Source: an uncultured Collinsella sp. (GTDB taxonomy: Bacteria > Actinomycetota > Coriobacteriia > Coriobacteriales > Coriobacteriaceae). From it: a DNA stretch of 33,119 nt. The translations under genes were made by a program, and so were the position numbers. Of this stretch, positions 6,620 to 14,890 are shown one piece after another. Within the stretch, counting starts at the first letter, position 1. The number at the start of each line of letters is the position of its first letter. The stretch covers positions 1 through 33,119 of the forward strand of contig CATVZP010000014.1 of NCBI GenBank assembly GCA_958348565.1, given 5' to 3'. Under the pieces are notes generated by a model. The model was not told the DNA's origin, did no database searches, and was given only the letters and a program-made list of their open reading frames with translations.

Positions 6620-8182
6620 ATGAACAAAGATGAGCTGCTGGCAAAGTTCCAGCGCCTGGGCAAAGTCCTCATGACGCCTGTCTTGATCCTGCCAATCGCC
6701 GGCATCCTTCAGGGCTTTGGCAATGCCTTTACCAGCCCCACCCTTACGGCAGCTGTTCCCTGGCTTGCTGCTCCGGGCTTTGCGATTTTCTTTTCGATTC
6801 TTAAGGCCGCAGCCGGCATCGTTATGAACAACATCCCGGTTATCTTCTCGATTTGTCTCGCCTATGGCTTCGCCAAGTCCGAGAAGGCTACCGCGGCGCT
6901 TTGTGGCTTTTTGGGCTACATGTGCATGAACTCCGTGATGGGCACGTTCCTTACGGCGACTGGCGTTATCGATCCCGCGAATCTTACGACGGGCCAGAGC
7001 ACGATCCTCGGTATCACCACGCTCGACACTGGCGTTATCGGCGGTCTTCTGGTGGGTGCAATCGTCGCGTGGCTGCATAACCGCTACTACAAGATTGAGC
7101 TGCCTGCCGTGTTCTCCATCTTCAACGGCACGCGCTTTATTCCGGCGGTGACGCTGCTCTCATGCAGCATCCTCGCATTGGTCATGTCCTTTGTTTTCCC
7201 GTTTATTCAGAACGCTCTCGGCGCACTGTCCGAGTTCATCAAGACCACGGGTGCCTTTGGTGCATTTGTCTACGGCGCCGGCGAGCGCATGCTCCTGCCC
7301 TTTGGCCTGCATCACTTTGTCTATTTGCCGTTCTTCTTCACGTCGCTCGGTGGCGTCGAGACCATCGACGGTCAGACTGTTCAGGGCGCTATCAATATCT
7401 ACAACGCGATCCTGGGCTCTCCCAGCACGCCGTTTAACATCGAGGTCAGCCGTTTTGTCATGAACGGCAAGGTTATCTTCGCCATGTTCGGCCTGCCCGG
7501 CGCTGCACTCGCCTTCTACAAGACGGCACTTCCCAAGAACAAGAAGAAGACCGCAGCGCTCATGATCGCCATCGTGGTGCCTTGCATCCTCTCCGGCATT
7601 ACCGAGCCGCTCGAGTACTCCTTCCTGTTTATCGCGCCCATTCTCTACGTGTTCCACGCTCTCATGGCTGGTCTTGCCTATGCGCTGACCTATATCCTGC
7701 AGTTCAACGTGGCCGGTTCCGCGTCCTTCGGCGGCCCGCTCCTGTCGTTGATCTTTAATGGCATCATGGGCGCCGCAAAGGGTTCCAACTGGCAGGTTAT
7801 CCTGTTCCTCGGCCCCATCTACTTCGTGGTGTACTACTTCGTCTTCAAGTTCATCATTCTTAAGAAGGGCCTTAAGACCCCCGGCCGCGAGGAAGAGTCC
7901 GACGATGAGGCCGAAAAGGCTCCCAAGACCGTGATCAGCGACCTCATTCCCGCCATCGTTGAGGCAGTGGGCGGCGACAACAACATTAAGTCTGTCGAGG
8001 CCTGCTTCACCCGTCTGCGCATCCAGCTCAATGACTGTGACAAGGTGGTTGATGACGCCGAGTTTACCGAAAAGCTCGAAGCGCGTGGCATCGTGCATGT
8101 TAACGGCGGCGTGCAGATTGTCTACGGCAACATGGCTTCTAACTACGCAACCCAGATGCGCGAGCTGCTGGGCATGGAGTAA
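6620..8182 (+). CDS. PTS alpha-glucoside-type transporter subunit IICB, cassette 1
   Basis: The 520-residue membrane protein has an EIIC domain (about 1-415, roughly ten hydrophobic segments) and a C-terminal EIIB domain (about 440-520). EIIC motifs include PFGLHHFVYLP and GITEPLEYSFLF. The EIIB phosphorylation site is Cys462 in VEACFTRLR. It imports and phosphorylates a glucoside, which the GH4 enzyme upstream would then split. No EIIA domain is fused or encoded nearby, so phosphate must come from an EIIA elsewhere. It is closely similar along its whole length to the second EIICB (9253-10833). GAGGGG precedes the ATG by six bases. Confidence 0.93.
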   Translation: MNKDELLAKFQRLGKVLMTPVLILPIAGILQGFGNAFTSPTLTAAVPWLAAPGFAIFFSILKAAAGIVMNNIPVIFSICLAYGFAKSEKATAALCGFLGYMCMNSVMGTFLTATGVIDPANLTTGQSTILGITTLDTGVIGGLLVGAIVAWLHNRYYKIELPAVFSIFNGTRFIPAVTLLSCSILALVMSFVFPFIQNALGALSEFIKTTGAFGAFVYGAGERMLLPFGLHHFVYLPFFFTSLGGVETIDGQTVQGAINIYNAILGSPSTPFNIEVSRFVMNGKVIFAMFGLPGAALAFYKTALPKNKKKTAALMIAIVVPCILSGITEPLEYSFLFIAPILYVFHALMAGLAYALTYILQFNVAGSASFGGPLLSLIFNGIMGAAKGSNWQVILFLGPIYFVVYYFVFKFIILKKGLKTPGREEESDDEAEKAPKTVISDLIPAIVEAVGGDNNIKSVEACFTRLRIQLNDCDKVVDDAEFTEKLEARGIVHVNGGVQIVYGNMASNYATQMRELLGME

Positions 8183-8210
8183 ACGACTCAAACACACGAT
8201 CAAGATTAAT

Positions 8211-8257
8211 ACAGGCCGGCGTCCGATTCTACAATCGGGCGCCGGCCTGTGCTGTTT
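8211..8257 (+). terminator. Strong terminator after PTS-1, between convergent cassettes
   Basis: ACAGGCCGGCG (8211-8221) pairs with 8240-8250; the stem continues as CCGATT (8223-8228) with AATCGG (8233-8238) around loop CTAC. GCTGTTTT follows. It ends the plus-strand cassette and might also stop transcripts from RpiR2 on the minus strand. The rest of 8258-8374 shows nothing recognisable. Confidence 0.8.
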
Positions 8258-8374
8258 TGGGGCGAATGGGCAAGTGCATGACGTGCTCGCTGCTCTCTTT
8301 TGGCACTGCCTATCGTGTGCTCGGGCGCCTTGCAACGGTGAGGTGCGTCCTTTTCAGTCCTAGTGTGTTTACGG

Positions 8375-9175
8375 CTAGCGCTGCGCCCGAAGTCGATTTG
8401 CACAGCTGATATACAGAGCGTTAACCGCGCTTTGTAGGCTCATGCCCTCAACCAAGGCGGTCGAGTACTCGCTGATTGACTCCGCGCTCACGGGTAGCAA
8501 GAGCTCGCGCGCCCCGTTGTTATCGAATGTCATGTTGCTCGATATCCAAATAACGCGGCAACCTCGCCGCTTGGCCTCAACGTAAAGATTGAAGATATGG
8601 CTCGTCTTCCCTGAGAACGATACAAAGATGGCTAGATCGTCGGGTTGGAGCAGACAGAGCGACGTCTCCTGTCCCTTGACGGAGCCAAATGAGAAGCACA
8701 GTCGGTTTACGCGGCTCAGCTTTTCGCAGAGTGAGCGGGCGACGAGATTGGAGAATGAGCTTCCGTATACGTAGACATTTTGCGCATCGAGAAGCCAGTC
8801 AACGGCCCGCTCGAGTCGATCTTCAGTGAGCAGGCGTTTTGTTTCAAGCAAAGAGGTCTCTACGATATCGAAATACCAGGGTATATCGATTTGCTTATGA
8901 GCCCTTGCCTCGGTTGTCTCACGCTGGAGCCAAGCGTTGAAGTCGTCAACTTGCTCTTTGAACGATCGAAAGCTCGAGCCGTTTACGCGCCTGCAGAAGC
9001 GCGAGATGGTCGCGGGCGATGTATTGCACGCGCGGGCAAGTTCTTCTATTGAGAGCTCTGGGACCTCGTCGTGATGGGAAAGGGCGTAGAGTGCGATGTG
9101 GGCGTCAAGGCTGCCGCCCTTCTCGACGTCTTCGATACAAGACCTGAGGTTCGAATAGACCTCGTACATCGACAT
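8375..9175 (-). CDS. RpiR/MurR-family regulator 2
   Basis: This 266-residue protein has an RpiR helix-turn-helix at about 40-75 (LSIEELARACNTSPATISRF) and a SIS domain from about 130 (VYVYGSSFSN; FVSFSGKTSH). It is a member of the same family as RpiR1 but clearly diverged from it. It is last in the minus-strand order GH4-2, PTS-2, RpiR2, so it is probably autoregulated with that cassette. GGAG sits eight bases before the ATG at 9175; the second Met at codon 3 is less well placed. Confidence 0.9.
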   Translation of the reverse strand: MSMYEVYSNLRSCIEDVEKGGSLDAHIALYALSHHDEVPELSIEELARACNTSPATISRFCRRVNGSSFRSFKEQVDDFNAWLQRETTEARAHKQIDIPWYFDIVETSLLETKRLLTEDRLERAVDWLLDAQNVYVYGSSFSNLVARSLCEKLSRVNRLCFSFGSVKGQETSLCLLQPDDLAIFVSFSGKTSHIFNLYVEAKRRGCRVIWISSNMTFDNNGARELLLPVSAESISEYSTALVEGMSLQSAVNALYISCANRLRAQR

Positions 9176-9194
9176 TCAAATCACTCCAAACAAT

Positions 9195-9230
9195 AATGCT
9201 CCGGAGCGGATATGCCATCTCCGGAGCATT
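9195..9230 (-). terminator. Hairpin between PTS-2 and RpiR2
   Basis: AATGCTCCGGAG (9195-9206) and CTCCGGAGCATT (9219-9230) form a perfect 12-bp stem with a 12-base loop. On the minus strand it follows the PTS-2 stop by about 22 bases and is trailed by ATTGTTT. It could partly terminate transcription, keeping regulator levels lower than the permease. Confidence 0.6.
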
Positions 9231-9252
9231 GTGGTGAAGCTATGGGACGGAT

Positions 9253-10833
9253 TTATTCCATGCCCAAGTATTCTCTCATTTCGACTTTGTAGACAGAAGC
9301 TTTATTGCCGTAAACGATCTGAACACCGCCGCCAACGTGCACGATGGCGCTGGCGCCGAGGTCTTTGGTGAAGACGCTATCGTCCTTGACCAGGGCGGTG
9401 TCTTTGAGGCTGAGCCTCAGGCGGGTGAAGCAGGCGTTGACACCCGAGATGTTATCGGCGCCGCCCACGGCTTCCACGATCTGCGGGATGAGGTCGCTTA
9501 CCTGGACAGGTGCTTTGGGGTCGATGGCCGACGTGTCATCCGCTGTCTGCGTGTCATCATCCTCGCGGCCCGGGGTTTTGAGGTCAAATTTCTTGATAAA
9601 GGTGCGGAACAGCACGTAATAGATCCCGAAGTAAGCGATGCCGAGCGGAATAAGCCAGAACCAGTTGGAGCCTTTGTCGGCGTTCATGATGCCGTTGAAG
9701 ATCCACGAGAGGAGCGGTCCGCCGAAGGCGGAAGGCCCGGGCACGTTGAACTGTACCAGGTAGGTGAGTACATACGCGATGCCGCACAGCAGGGCGTGGA
9801 CCACGTAGAGTACGGGCGCTACAAAGAGGAAGGAGTACTCGAGCGGTTCGGTTATGCCCATGATGGCGGCCGGAATGACGGCGGCGATCATGAGGGAGCC
9901 GACCTTCTTTTTATTCTCGGGACGGGCACAGTGGTAGATGGCGAGCGCCGCTGCGGGCAGGCCGCACATGGCGAACAGCACCTTGCCGTTCATGACGTAT
10001 TTTGAGATGTCGATGTCGTACATCATGCCGGGCGTGTTGAGCATGGCGTTGTAGATGTTGACAGCGCCCTCGACGGTCTGGCCGTCAACCTGGATGCTAC
10101 CGCCCAGAGAAGTGAAGAAAAACGGCAGGTAGATGAAATGGTGCAGGCCGAAGGGCAGAAGCATGCGCTCGGAGAAGCCATAGATGAACGCGCCAAACAC
10201 CCCGGTGGAATCGATGAGTGTCGAGGCGGCCTTTAGGCCGGTTTGCACAAACGGAAACACGAAGGCGAGCGCAACGCCCACTAGGCTCGCGAAAACGACG
10301 GTGAGGGCGGGGACGCAGCGTGTACCGTTGAAGATGCCGAGCACCGGCGGAAGCTGCACCTTATAGAATCGGTTGTGGATCCACGCGACTACCAAGCCGA
10401 TGATGATGCCGCCGAATACGCCGGTGTCGAGTGTGGTTACGCCCAGGATGGCGTTCTGACCGGTCTGCAGGTTGGCGGGATCGATGATGCCCAGCAGGAT
10501 AAGCAGCTGACCCATGATCGTGTTCATGGTCATGTAGCCGATGAAGCCTGAGAGTGCGGCGGTCGCCTTCTCGGCCTTGGCGTAACCGTAGGCGATGCAG
10601 ATCGCAAAGAGAACCGAGATGTTACCATTGATAACGTTGCCGGCTGCTTTGATGAGTGTGCTAAAGATCACCATCGGCTCGGTGCCCAAAAGCGGGCAGA
10701 GCGAGATGAGGTTAGCATTGGAAAGGGCGGAGCCCAGACCGACTAAAATGCCGGAAACGGGCAGGAGGAGGACCGGCGCCATGAGCACCTTGCCGAGTCT
10801 CTGGAACTCGCTGTAGAGCTTGCTTTCTTTCAT
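9253..10833 (-). CDS. PTS alpha-glucoside-type transporter subunit IICB, cassette 2
   Basis: The 526-residue EIICB paralogue has the same domain order as the plus-strand copy. EIIC carries PFGLHHFIYLP and GITEPLEYSFLF; EIIB carries VNACFTRLR with phospho-acceptor Cys468. An acidic linker (about 425-445; DDDTQTADDTSAID) joins the domains. No EIIA is present. It starts 24 bp after the GH4-2 stop with AAGGAA before the ATG, so the two are one operon. It would import and phosphorylate the substrate of GH4-2. Confidence 0.93.
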   Translation of the reverse strand: MKESKLYSEFQRLGKVLMAPVLLLPVSGILVGLGSALSNANLISLCPLLGTEPMVIFSTLIKAAGNVINGNISVLFAICIAYGYAKAEKATAALSGFIGYMTMNTIMGQLLILLGIIDPANLQTGQNAILGVTTLDTGVFGGIIIGLVVAWIHNRFYKVQLPPVLGIFNGTRCVPALTVVFASLVGVALAFVFPFVQTGLKAASTLIDSTGVFGAFIYGFSERMLLPFGLHHFIYLPFFFTSLGGSIQVDGQTVEGAVNIYNAMLNTPGMMYDIDISKYVMNGKVLFAMCGLPAAALAIYHCARPENKKKVGSLMIAAVIPAAIMGITEPLEYSFLFVAPVLYVVHALLCGIAYVLTYLVQFNVPGPSAFGGPLLSWIFNGIMNADKGSNWFWLIPLGIAYFGIYYVLFRTFIKKFDLKTPGREDDDTQTADDTSAIDPKAPVQVSDLIPQIVEAVGGADNISGVNACFTRLRLSLKDTALVKDDSVFTKDLGASAIVHVGGGVQIVYGNKASVYKVEMREYLGME

Positions 10834-10857
10834 GATGTTCCTTCGATGCGCGGGGAG

Positions 10858-12183
10858 TTAGGACAGGGTCGGCCAATAATCGCCGTTCGCTTCGATCAGG
10901 TCGTCGAGGATTTGGCGCGCGACGGTAGTCGAAGGGACGGTCTTGTTGATTGCGATGGCTTCGAGCGCCTTCTGGTAGGAATGCTCGTAATATGCGTCGA
11001 CGGCGAGCTTCTCACTGGCATTCTGCTCTTCGATAAGACCCTTGTAAAAGGTGGGGATAGCAGGCTGGCTGATGGGTTCGGGGCCCCAAGAGCGCAGGTA
11101 GGCGGGAACCTCGACCATGGCGTCGTCGGGCAGATTGGGGATGGCACCGTTATTCTCGACGATTACGAGATAACGTTCGCACTTGTTGTAGGCGATAGAG
11201 GCGGCTGCGTCGACGATAAAGTCGCCAAAGACCGTGAAGCTCTGTACGGGGCTCTTGTAATTGGCAGGATCTGCCAGGTACTTGTCGTGCTCGGCAAACA
11301 TCTCCTTCTCGCGTCCGTTGATGACGTTGTCGGCGCGCGTCCAGTTGGGGTCCATGTCATCTGCCATGTCTTTGGAGTACAGGTAGTACTGCAGGTAGCT
11401 GTTGGGCAGATACTCGGGATAGTCCTTCACAATCTTGACGTATTGACCCCAGGTGTGCATCCAGTCCTTGTCCTTGTGATGCTTGTCGCTCACGGCCATG
11501 CCGTGCTCGAGAATCATCTGACGGAGCTCCGGCAGACGATCGCGTCCCTGCTTGTCGTAGATTTTGGTAAACCAGCCAAAGTGATTGAGTCCAAAATACA
11601 TGGGGTCGATATCGCGCCAGCTGGGAAGTCCGAGCATCTTAGAGTACGAGAGCAAGATAGCCGTGGGCATATCGCAGATGTTAAGGATATGGTCGTTGTT
11701 AAACTCGCGACGTGTGGCCTCGGCGACAACTGCGGCGGGGTTGGAATAGTTGAGGATCCAGGCGTCTGGACTGTATTTCTTGGCGTAGCGTACGAGGTCG
11801 AAGACGCCGGGGATGGACCTGATGCCATAGGAGACCGAACCGCCGGCGCCGCAGGTTTCCTGTCCCACGCAACCGTACTTGAGAGGGATGCGCTCGTCCT
11901 GGCGACGCATCTGAAGGCCACCCTGGCGGATTTGTGCGAAGACGAAGTCGACATCGGTGAATGCCTTTTCGGGATCGGTCGTCACGACAACTTCGATGTC
12001 AGGAGCTTCCTGCTCGATGAACTGCTTCATGATGTCGTAGACGAGATGCATGCGCTTCTCGTCGATGTCGTACAGGGCGAGTTTGCGCAGCGGCAATTCG
12101 TTTTTCTTCTGCAATAGGCTCTGGATGATGCCGGGAGTGTGGGTGCTGCCGGCGCCGGCGATTACAACTGCTTTCTTGTCCAT
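10858..12183 (-). CDS. GH4 family 6-phospho-alpha-glucosidase, CDMP type
   Basis: The 441-residue GH4 enzyme has the nucleotide-binding loop GAGSTHTPG (10-18), Cys170 in the canonical CDMP motif of 6-phospho-alpha-glucosidases, His201 in GLNHFGW, and NYSNPAA (145-151). It would hydrolyse maltose-6'-phosphate or similar phosphorylated alpha-glucosides using NAD+ and Mn2+. It is first in the minus-strand operon with PTS-2 and RpiR2. AAAGGGG precedes the ATG by eight bases. A near-perfect palindrome lies upstream at 12245-12273. Confidence 0.93.
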   Translation of the reverse strand: MDKKAVVIAGAGSTHTPGIIQSLLQKKNELPLRKLALYDIDEKRMHLVYDIMKQFIEQEAPDIEVVVTTDPEKAFTDVDFVFAQIRQGGLQMRRQDERIPLKYGCVGQETCGAGGSVSYGIRSIPGVFDLVRYAKKYSPDAWILNYSNPAAVVAEATRREFNNDHILNICDMPTAILLSYSKMLGLPSWRDIDPMYFGLNHFGWFTKIYDKQGRDRLPELRQMILEHGMAVSDKHHKDKDWMHTWGQYVKIVKDYPEYLPNSYLQYYLYSKDMADDMDPNWTRADNVINGREKEMFAEHDKYLADPANYKSPVQSFTVFGDFIVDAAASIAYNKCERYLVIVENNGAIPNLPDDAMVEVPAYLRSWGPEPISQPAIPTFYKGLIEEQNASEKLAVDAYYEHSYQKALEAIAINKTVPSTTVARQILDDLIEANGDYWPTLS

Positions 12184-12240
12184 GTGGTAAACCCCTTTCG
12201 TGTGGATTGACCATTTCAGACTACGAAAGCTTTACCTGCG

Positions 12241-12273
12241 ATTCTATCGATTTTCAGATTGCGAAAAACGATA
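12241..12273 (-). promoter_or_regulatory. Candidate RpiR operator and promoter of cassette 2
   Basis: TATCGATTTTC (12245-12255) and GAAAAACGATA (12263-12273) are an inverted repeat with 10 of 11 matches around 7 bp. On the minus strand a TAGAAT (12246-12241) at its edge could be the -10 box; the -35 is poor. The location suits RpiR2 binding, which is inferred. Confidence 0.5.
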
Positions 12274-12426
12274 GCGATAATCTTAACAGGATGCGTTTTG
12301 CGTGGTTAAATAGCGCCGGGAAAGATGTTGACTTGGGCGGCGGGCGACGTGTTGCATGGCTGCAGGAGCGAACGCCAGGCGGTCAAAAGATGGTGGGCGG
12401 TGCTGCGTCTTTTGGCTGCAATTGCG

Positions 12427-13656
12427 CTACCCGCGGCGACGCTCCCAGCGAGCCAGCTTAATCGTCACCAGCGTGAGGGCCCAGGCCACAAGCGAGAACG
12501 CGGCGCCCACTGCGCCCACGTACGCAATGCCAACGCTGCTTACCACGGCGCCGCCCACTGCGGTGCCAAACGAGATGCCGACGTTAAACGCCATGGGCTC
12601 AACCGAACTTGCGAGTACCATCGACTTGGGATGGCGGCTGCGTGCCACGTCCATAAAGTGCGTGATGCATGAGACCGAGAACAGGTACATGAGCATCGCC
12701 AGGCTAAAGACAAAGACCAGCGCGAGCGGCATGGCGGCGCCCACGGCAAACAGCCCGAGCAGTGCCGCCGCCTGCAGCACAAACGTAACCAGCAGCGCCT
12801 TCATGCCAAAACGCGCATCGATCCATCCGCCCAGGATGTTCGAGATCAGGCAGAACACGCCATAGGCCATAAGTGTGGTGCTCGCCTGAACGGTATCCAT
12901 GCCCAGCACCTGCTCCAGATAAGGCGTCACGTAGCCGTAGAATACGTAGACCGAGCCCACGCCAAACAAGAAGATGAGCATGCCGATGATGATACTCGGC
13001 TCGCGTAGTAGCCCCGCCTGCTCGCGGAAGGTGGCGGGCTCATCGGTCTGCCCGGCGCGAGGCATAAACGCCACGAGCGCGCTACAGATCAAAACGGCAA
13101 AGGTCAGCGTGCCGTACATGGCCACGTGCCAATCGAGTGTGTCGGCCACAAACTTGCCAATCGAGGTCACAAAGACCATCGCCACGGAAAACGCGCCGTA
13201 CACGACCGAGATGGCAAGTGAGGTTTGCTGCGGGGATAGCAGCTCAGGGATGTACGTCACGCCCACGGCGAGCAGCGCACCCGAGACAGAGCCCAGGACA
13301 ATGCGTGAGATAAACAGCACCTGGAAGTTGGGAGCCAACGCCATGACCAGGTTGCCGAGCACAAAGACGACGCTATAGCACACGAGCAGCTGGTAGCGGC
13401 GGAATCGCCCCGTGCTGAGCGCGAGCACCGGCGTCGCGATAGCGTAGACGAGCGCAAACACGCTGATGAGCTGGCCCGCAGTGGCAAGTGATATGCCGAG
13501 TTCCGTTGCCAAGTCGCTTTCGATGCCGATGACCACGAACTCGGAGCAGCCGAGCGAGAATCCCAACAGCACGAGCAGCGCCAGGCAGAGCTTGGTGCGC
13601 GCGGGGGAGAGCGCGGCGGCGGTTGGCTTACTTTTAGGCGTGGTTGCGGCGGTCAA
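12427..13656 (-). CDS. MFS transporter, DHA1-type exporter
   Basis: The protein is about 409 residues with some 12 hydrophobic segments. It begins near TKLCLALLVLLGFSLGCSEFVVIGI, and the first-helix pattern (CSEFVVIGI, then ELGISLATAGQLISVFALVYA) is typical of the DHA1 family of sugar or drug effluxers. No in-frame ATG is near the hydrophobic start. TTG at 13656 has GGAG eight bases upstream, whereas GTG at 13665 overlaps that GGAG, so TTG is preferred. The open frame runs upstream to 14085, but that part is antisense to the next gene and lacks transporter character. It is divergent from the LpdD-isomerase gene. Substrate is unknown. Confidence 0.85.
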   Translation of the reverse strand: MTAATTPKSKPTAAALSPARTKLCLALLVLLGFSLGCSEFVVIGIESDLATELGISLATAGQLISVFALVYAIATPVLALSTGRFRRYQLLVCYSVVFVLGNLVMALAPNFQVLFISRIVLGSVSGALLAVGVTYIPELLSPQQTSLAISVVYGAFSVAMVFVTSIGKFVADTLDWHVAMYGTLTFAVLICSALVAFMPRAGQTDEPATFREQAGLLREPSIIIGMLIFLFGVGSVYVFYGYVTPYLEQVLGMDTVQASTTLMAYGVFCLISNILGGWIDARFGMKALLVTFVLQAAALLGLFAVGAAMPLALVFVFSLAMLMYLFSVSCITHFMDVARSRHPKSMVLASSVEPMAFNVGISFGTAVGGAVVSSVGIAYVGAVGAAFSLVAWALTLVTIKLARWERRRG

Positions 13657-13714
13657 GGTTGTCACTCCAATGTCGCATGAATAAGCGGGATTCAATCCCT
13701 GCAACTCTAGCAGA

Positions 13715-13745
13715 ATGTGACAAAGGGGCAGTCCCTTTGTCACAT
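13715..13745. repeat. GACAAAGGG palindromic repeat, perfect copy
   Basis: ATGTGACAAAGGG (13715-13727) and its exact complement (13733-13745) flank the loop GCAGT. Degenerate relatives lie at 14768-14788, 19734-19764 and 26331-26352. Its right arm provides the TTGTCA -35 box of the downstream gene. Confidence 0.85.
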
Positions 13746-13777
13746 GGAGGGCTTGCCTGTATAGTCGCAATACAGGC
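13737..13777 (+). promoter_or_regulatory. Promoter and palindromic operator of the LpdD-isomerase gene
   Basis: TTGTCA (13737-13742), 17 bp and TATAGT (13760-13765) form a good sigma70-type promoter. The -10 lies in a perfect 8-bp inverted repeat, GCCTGTAT (13755-13762) and ATACAGGC (13770-13777), with 7 bp between. A closely similar motif lies at 14891-14914, upstream of the transporter-ubiD-ubiX operon. Confidence 0.65.
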
Positions 13778-13817
13778 GAAGATGGTCTCAGGTACATCGC
13801 GGGCGGCAGGAGATCCC

Positions 13818-14765
13818 ATGGGTATGCACACGACAAAGGTTGCAGTGGGCGAGGGCAAGTTTGCGCTCGAGGCCCAGCTGACGGTGACGCCGCGAGGCAT
13901 GGCGGTGTACGCCTGCTCGCCGGAGTTTGCGCACCTGGGCGCCACGGCGCAGGCCATTCCGCGCCCCGAGCCCGGCCGTACGGCAACGGTGAGCATCCTG
14001 GCCGTTCCGTGCCATCGAGACGAGATCCCGGCGCACGATATCGCGGCGGCGCTGGCCACGCGCTTTGGCGTGCCGGTAGTTGCAAGCACGGGTTTTCATG
14101 TTGAACAAGCGAGCGGTGACGACCTGCAGCGCGTGCTCGACACCACCAAGGAGCTCATCGCCGCGCTCGAGGAAGCCGCAGCCCGCATTCTGCGCGCCGG
14201 CTGGGATGAGGGCGGTGCGGGCGCCGAGGTCGTGGCGGTCAATGCTGCGACCGGCGAGGCGCTTGGCCCCGTCGACCGCATCGAGGCCCATGCTGGTGAG
14301 GGCATCCTGCATCAGGCATTTCTGACGCTTTTGGTCGAGGGCCGGGGCGAAGACGCGCGCCTGCTGCTCTGTCGCCGCAGTCCGCTCAAGCGCCTGTGGG
14401 GCGGGGTGCTGGCCGATAGCTGCGCCGGCCATCCGCTCCCCGGGGAAGACGTCGCGGCCGCCACGGCGCGCCGCATCAACGAAGAGCTCGGCATTACGCG
14501 CGAGCCCGATCAGCTCAAGCACCTCGGACACGTGGTGTACCGCGAGGACCACGGCGACGGTCGCTGCGAGTGCGAATGGTGCGAGGTCTACCTTGCCCAT
14601 GTTGAGCCGGGCGAGCTGCATATCAACCAAGAGGAGATCTCGGAAGTGCGTCGCGTGGCTCCGTCCGAGCTCAAAGGCTACCTGCAGGGTCACCCCGAGC
14701 AGCTGGCCCCCTGGCTCCGCGAGGCCCTCGGCGACCCATTCATCCGCACGGCCCTCGCTATGTAA
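13818..14765 (+). CDS. LpdD-like domain fused to type I isopentenyl-diphosphate isomerase
   Basis: The 315-residue protein has two domains. Residues 1 to about 125 resemble LpdD-like proteins found with UbiD/UbiX-type decarboxylases: LTVTPRGMAVY (21-31), PRPEPGRTATVSILAVPCHRDEIPAHD (48-74) and FGVPVVASTGFHVEQAS (83-99). Residues 138-315 are a type I (Nudix-fold) IPP isomerase: ILHQAFLTLLV (163-173), DSCAGHPLPGE (200-210), RRINEELGI (218-226) and ECEWCEVYLA (251-260), which matches the ENExC metal/acid motif of the E. coli enzyme. It would interconvert IPP and DMAPP. The catalytic Cys (Cys202) sits one residue earlier than in the E. coli VCGHP motif. AGGAG precedes ATG 13818. It lies upstream of the ubiD-ubiX operon, which uses a dimethylallyl donor. 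The LpdD match is by recall. Confidence 0.82.
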   Translation: MGMHTTKVAVGEGKFALEAQLTVTPRGMAVYACSPEFAHLGATAQAIPRPEPGRTATVSILAVPCHRDEIPAHDIAAALATRFGVPVVASTGFHVEQASGDDLQRVLDTTKELIAALEEAAARILRAGWDEGGAGAEVVAVNAATGEALGPVDRIEAHAGEGILHQAFLTLLVEGRGEDARLLLCRRSPLKRLWGGVLADSCAGHPLPGEDVAAATARRINEELGITREPDQLKHLGHVVYREDHGDGRCECEWCEVYLAHVEPGELHINQEEISEVRRVAPSELKGYLQGHPEQLAPWLREALGDPFIRTALAM

Positions 14766-14790
14766 AAAAGACAGTCCCTTTGCCACATCC

Positions 14791-14859
14791 AAACCGTCAC
14801 AACATTCGGCGAAAATCTCGAAAACGAGGAAAAGCGTCGAATGTTGTGACGGTTTTTGT
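14791..14859 (+). terminator. Terminator after the LpdD-isomerase gene
   Basis: An 18-bp perfect stem (14791-14808 with 14838-14855; contains CGTCACAACATTCG) is followed by T residues. A small inner hairpin CTCG-AAAA-CGAG lies in the loop. A degenerate GACAGTCCCTTTG repeat (14768-14788) precedes it. Confidence 0.75.
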
Positions 14860-14890
14860 CTAGGGAATCGCTTCTCATCCAAAAAATCCG

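Noticed and set aside
5212..12183. Recent tandem duplication of the GH4-PTS cassette
   Set aside because: The paired proteins are similar but clearly diverged in sequence, including the GH4 specificity motif, and the RpiR proteins differ strongly; this suggests an old divergence or separate acquisition.
12207..12461. 84-codon plus-strand open frame between GH4-2 and the MFS gene
   Set aside because: It runs through the promoter palindrome and into the end of the MFS gene; no protein features.
12427..14085. Long N-terminal extension of the MFS transporter (552 codons)
   Set aside because: The first 143 codons are antisense to the LpdD-isomerase gene and its promoter and lack transporter character; the TTG start at 13656 with GGAG gives the normal length.
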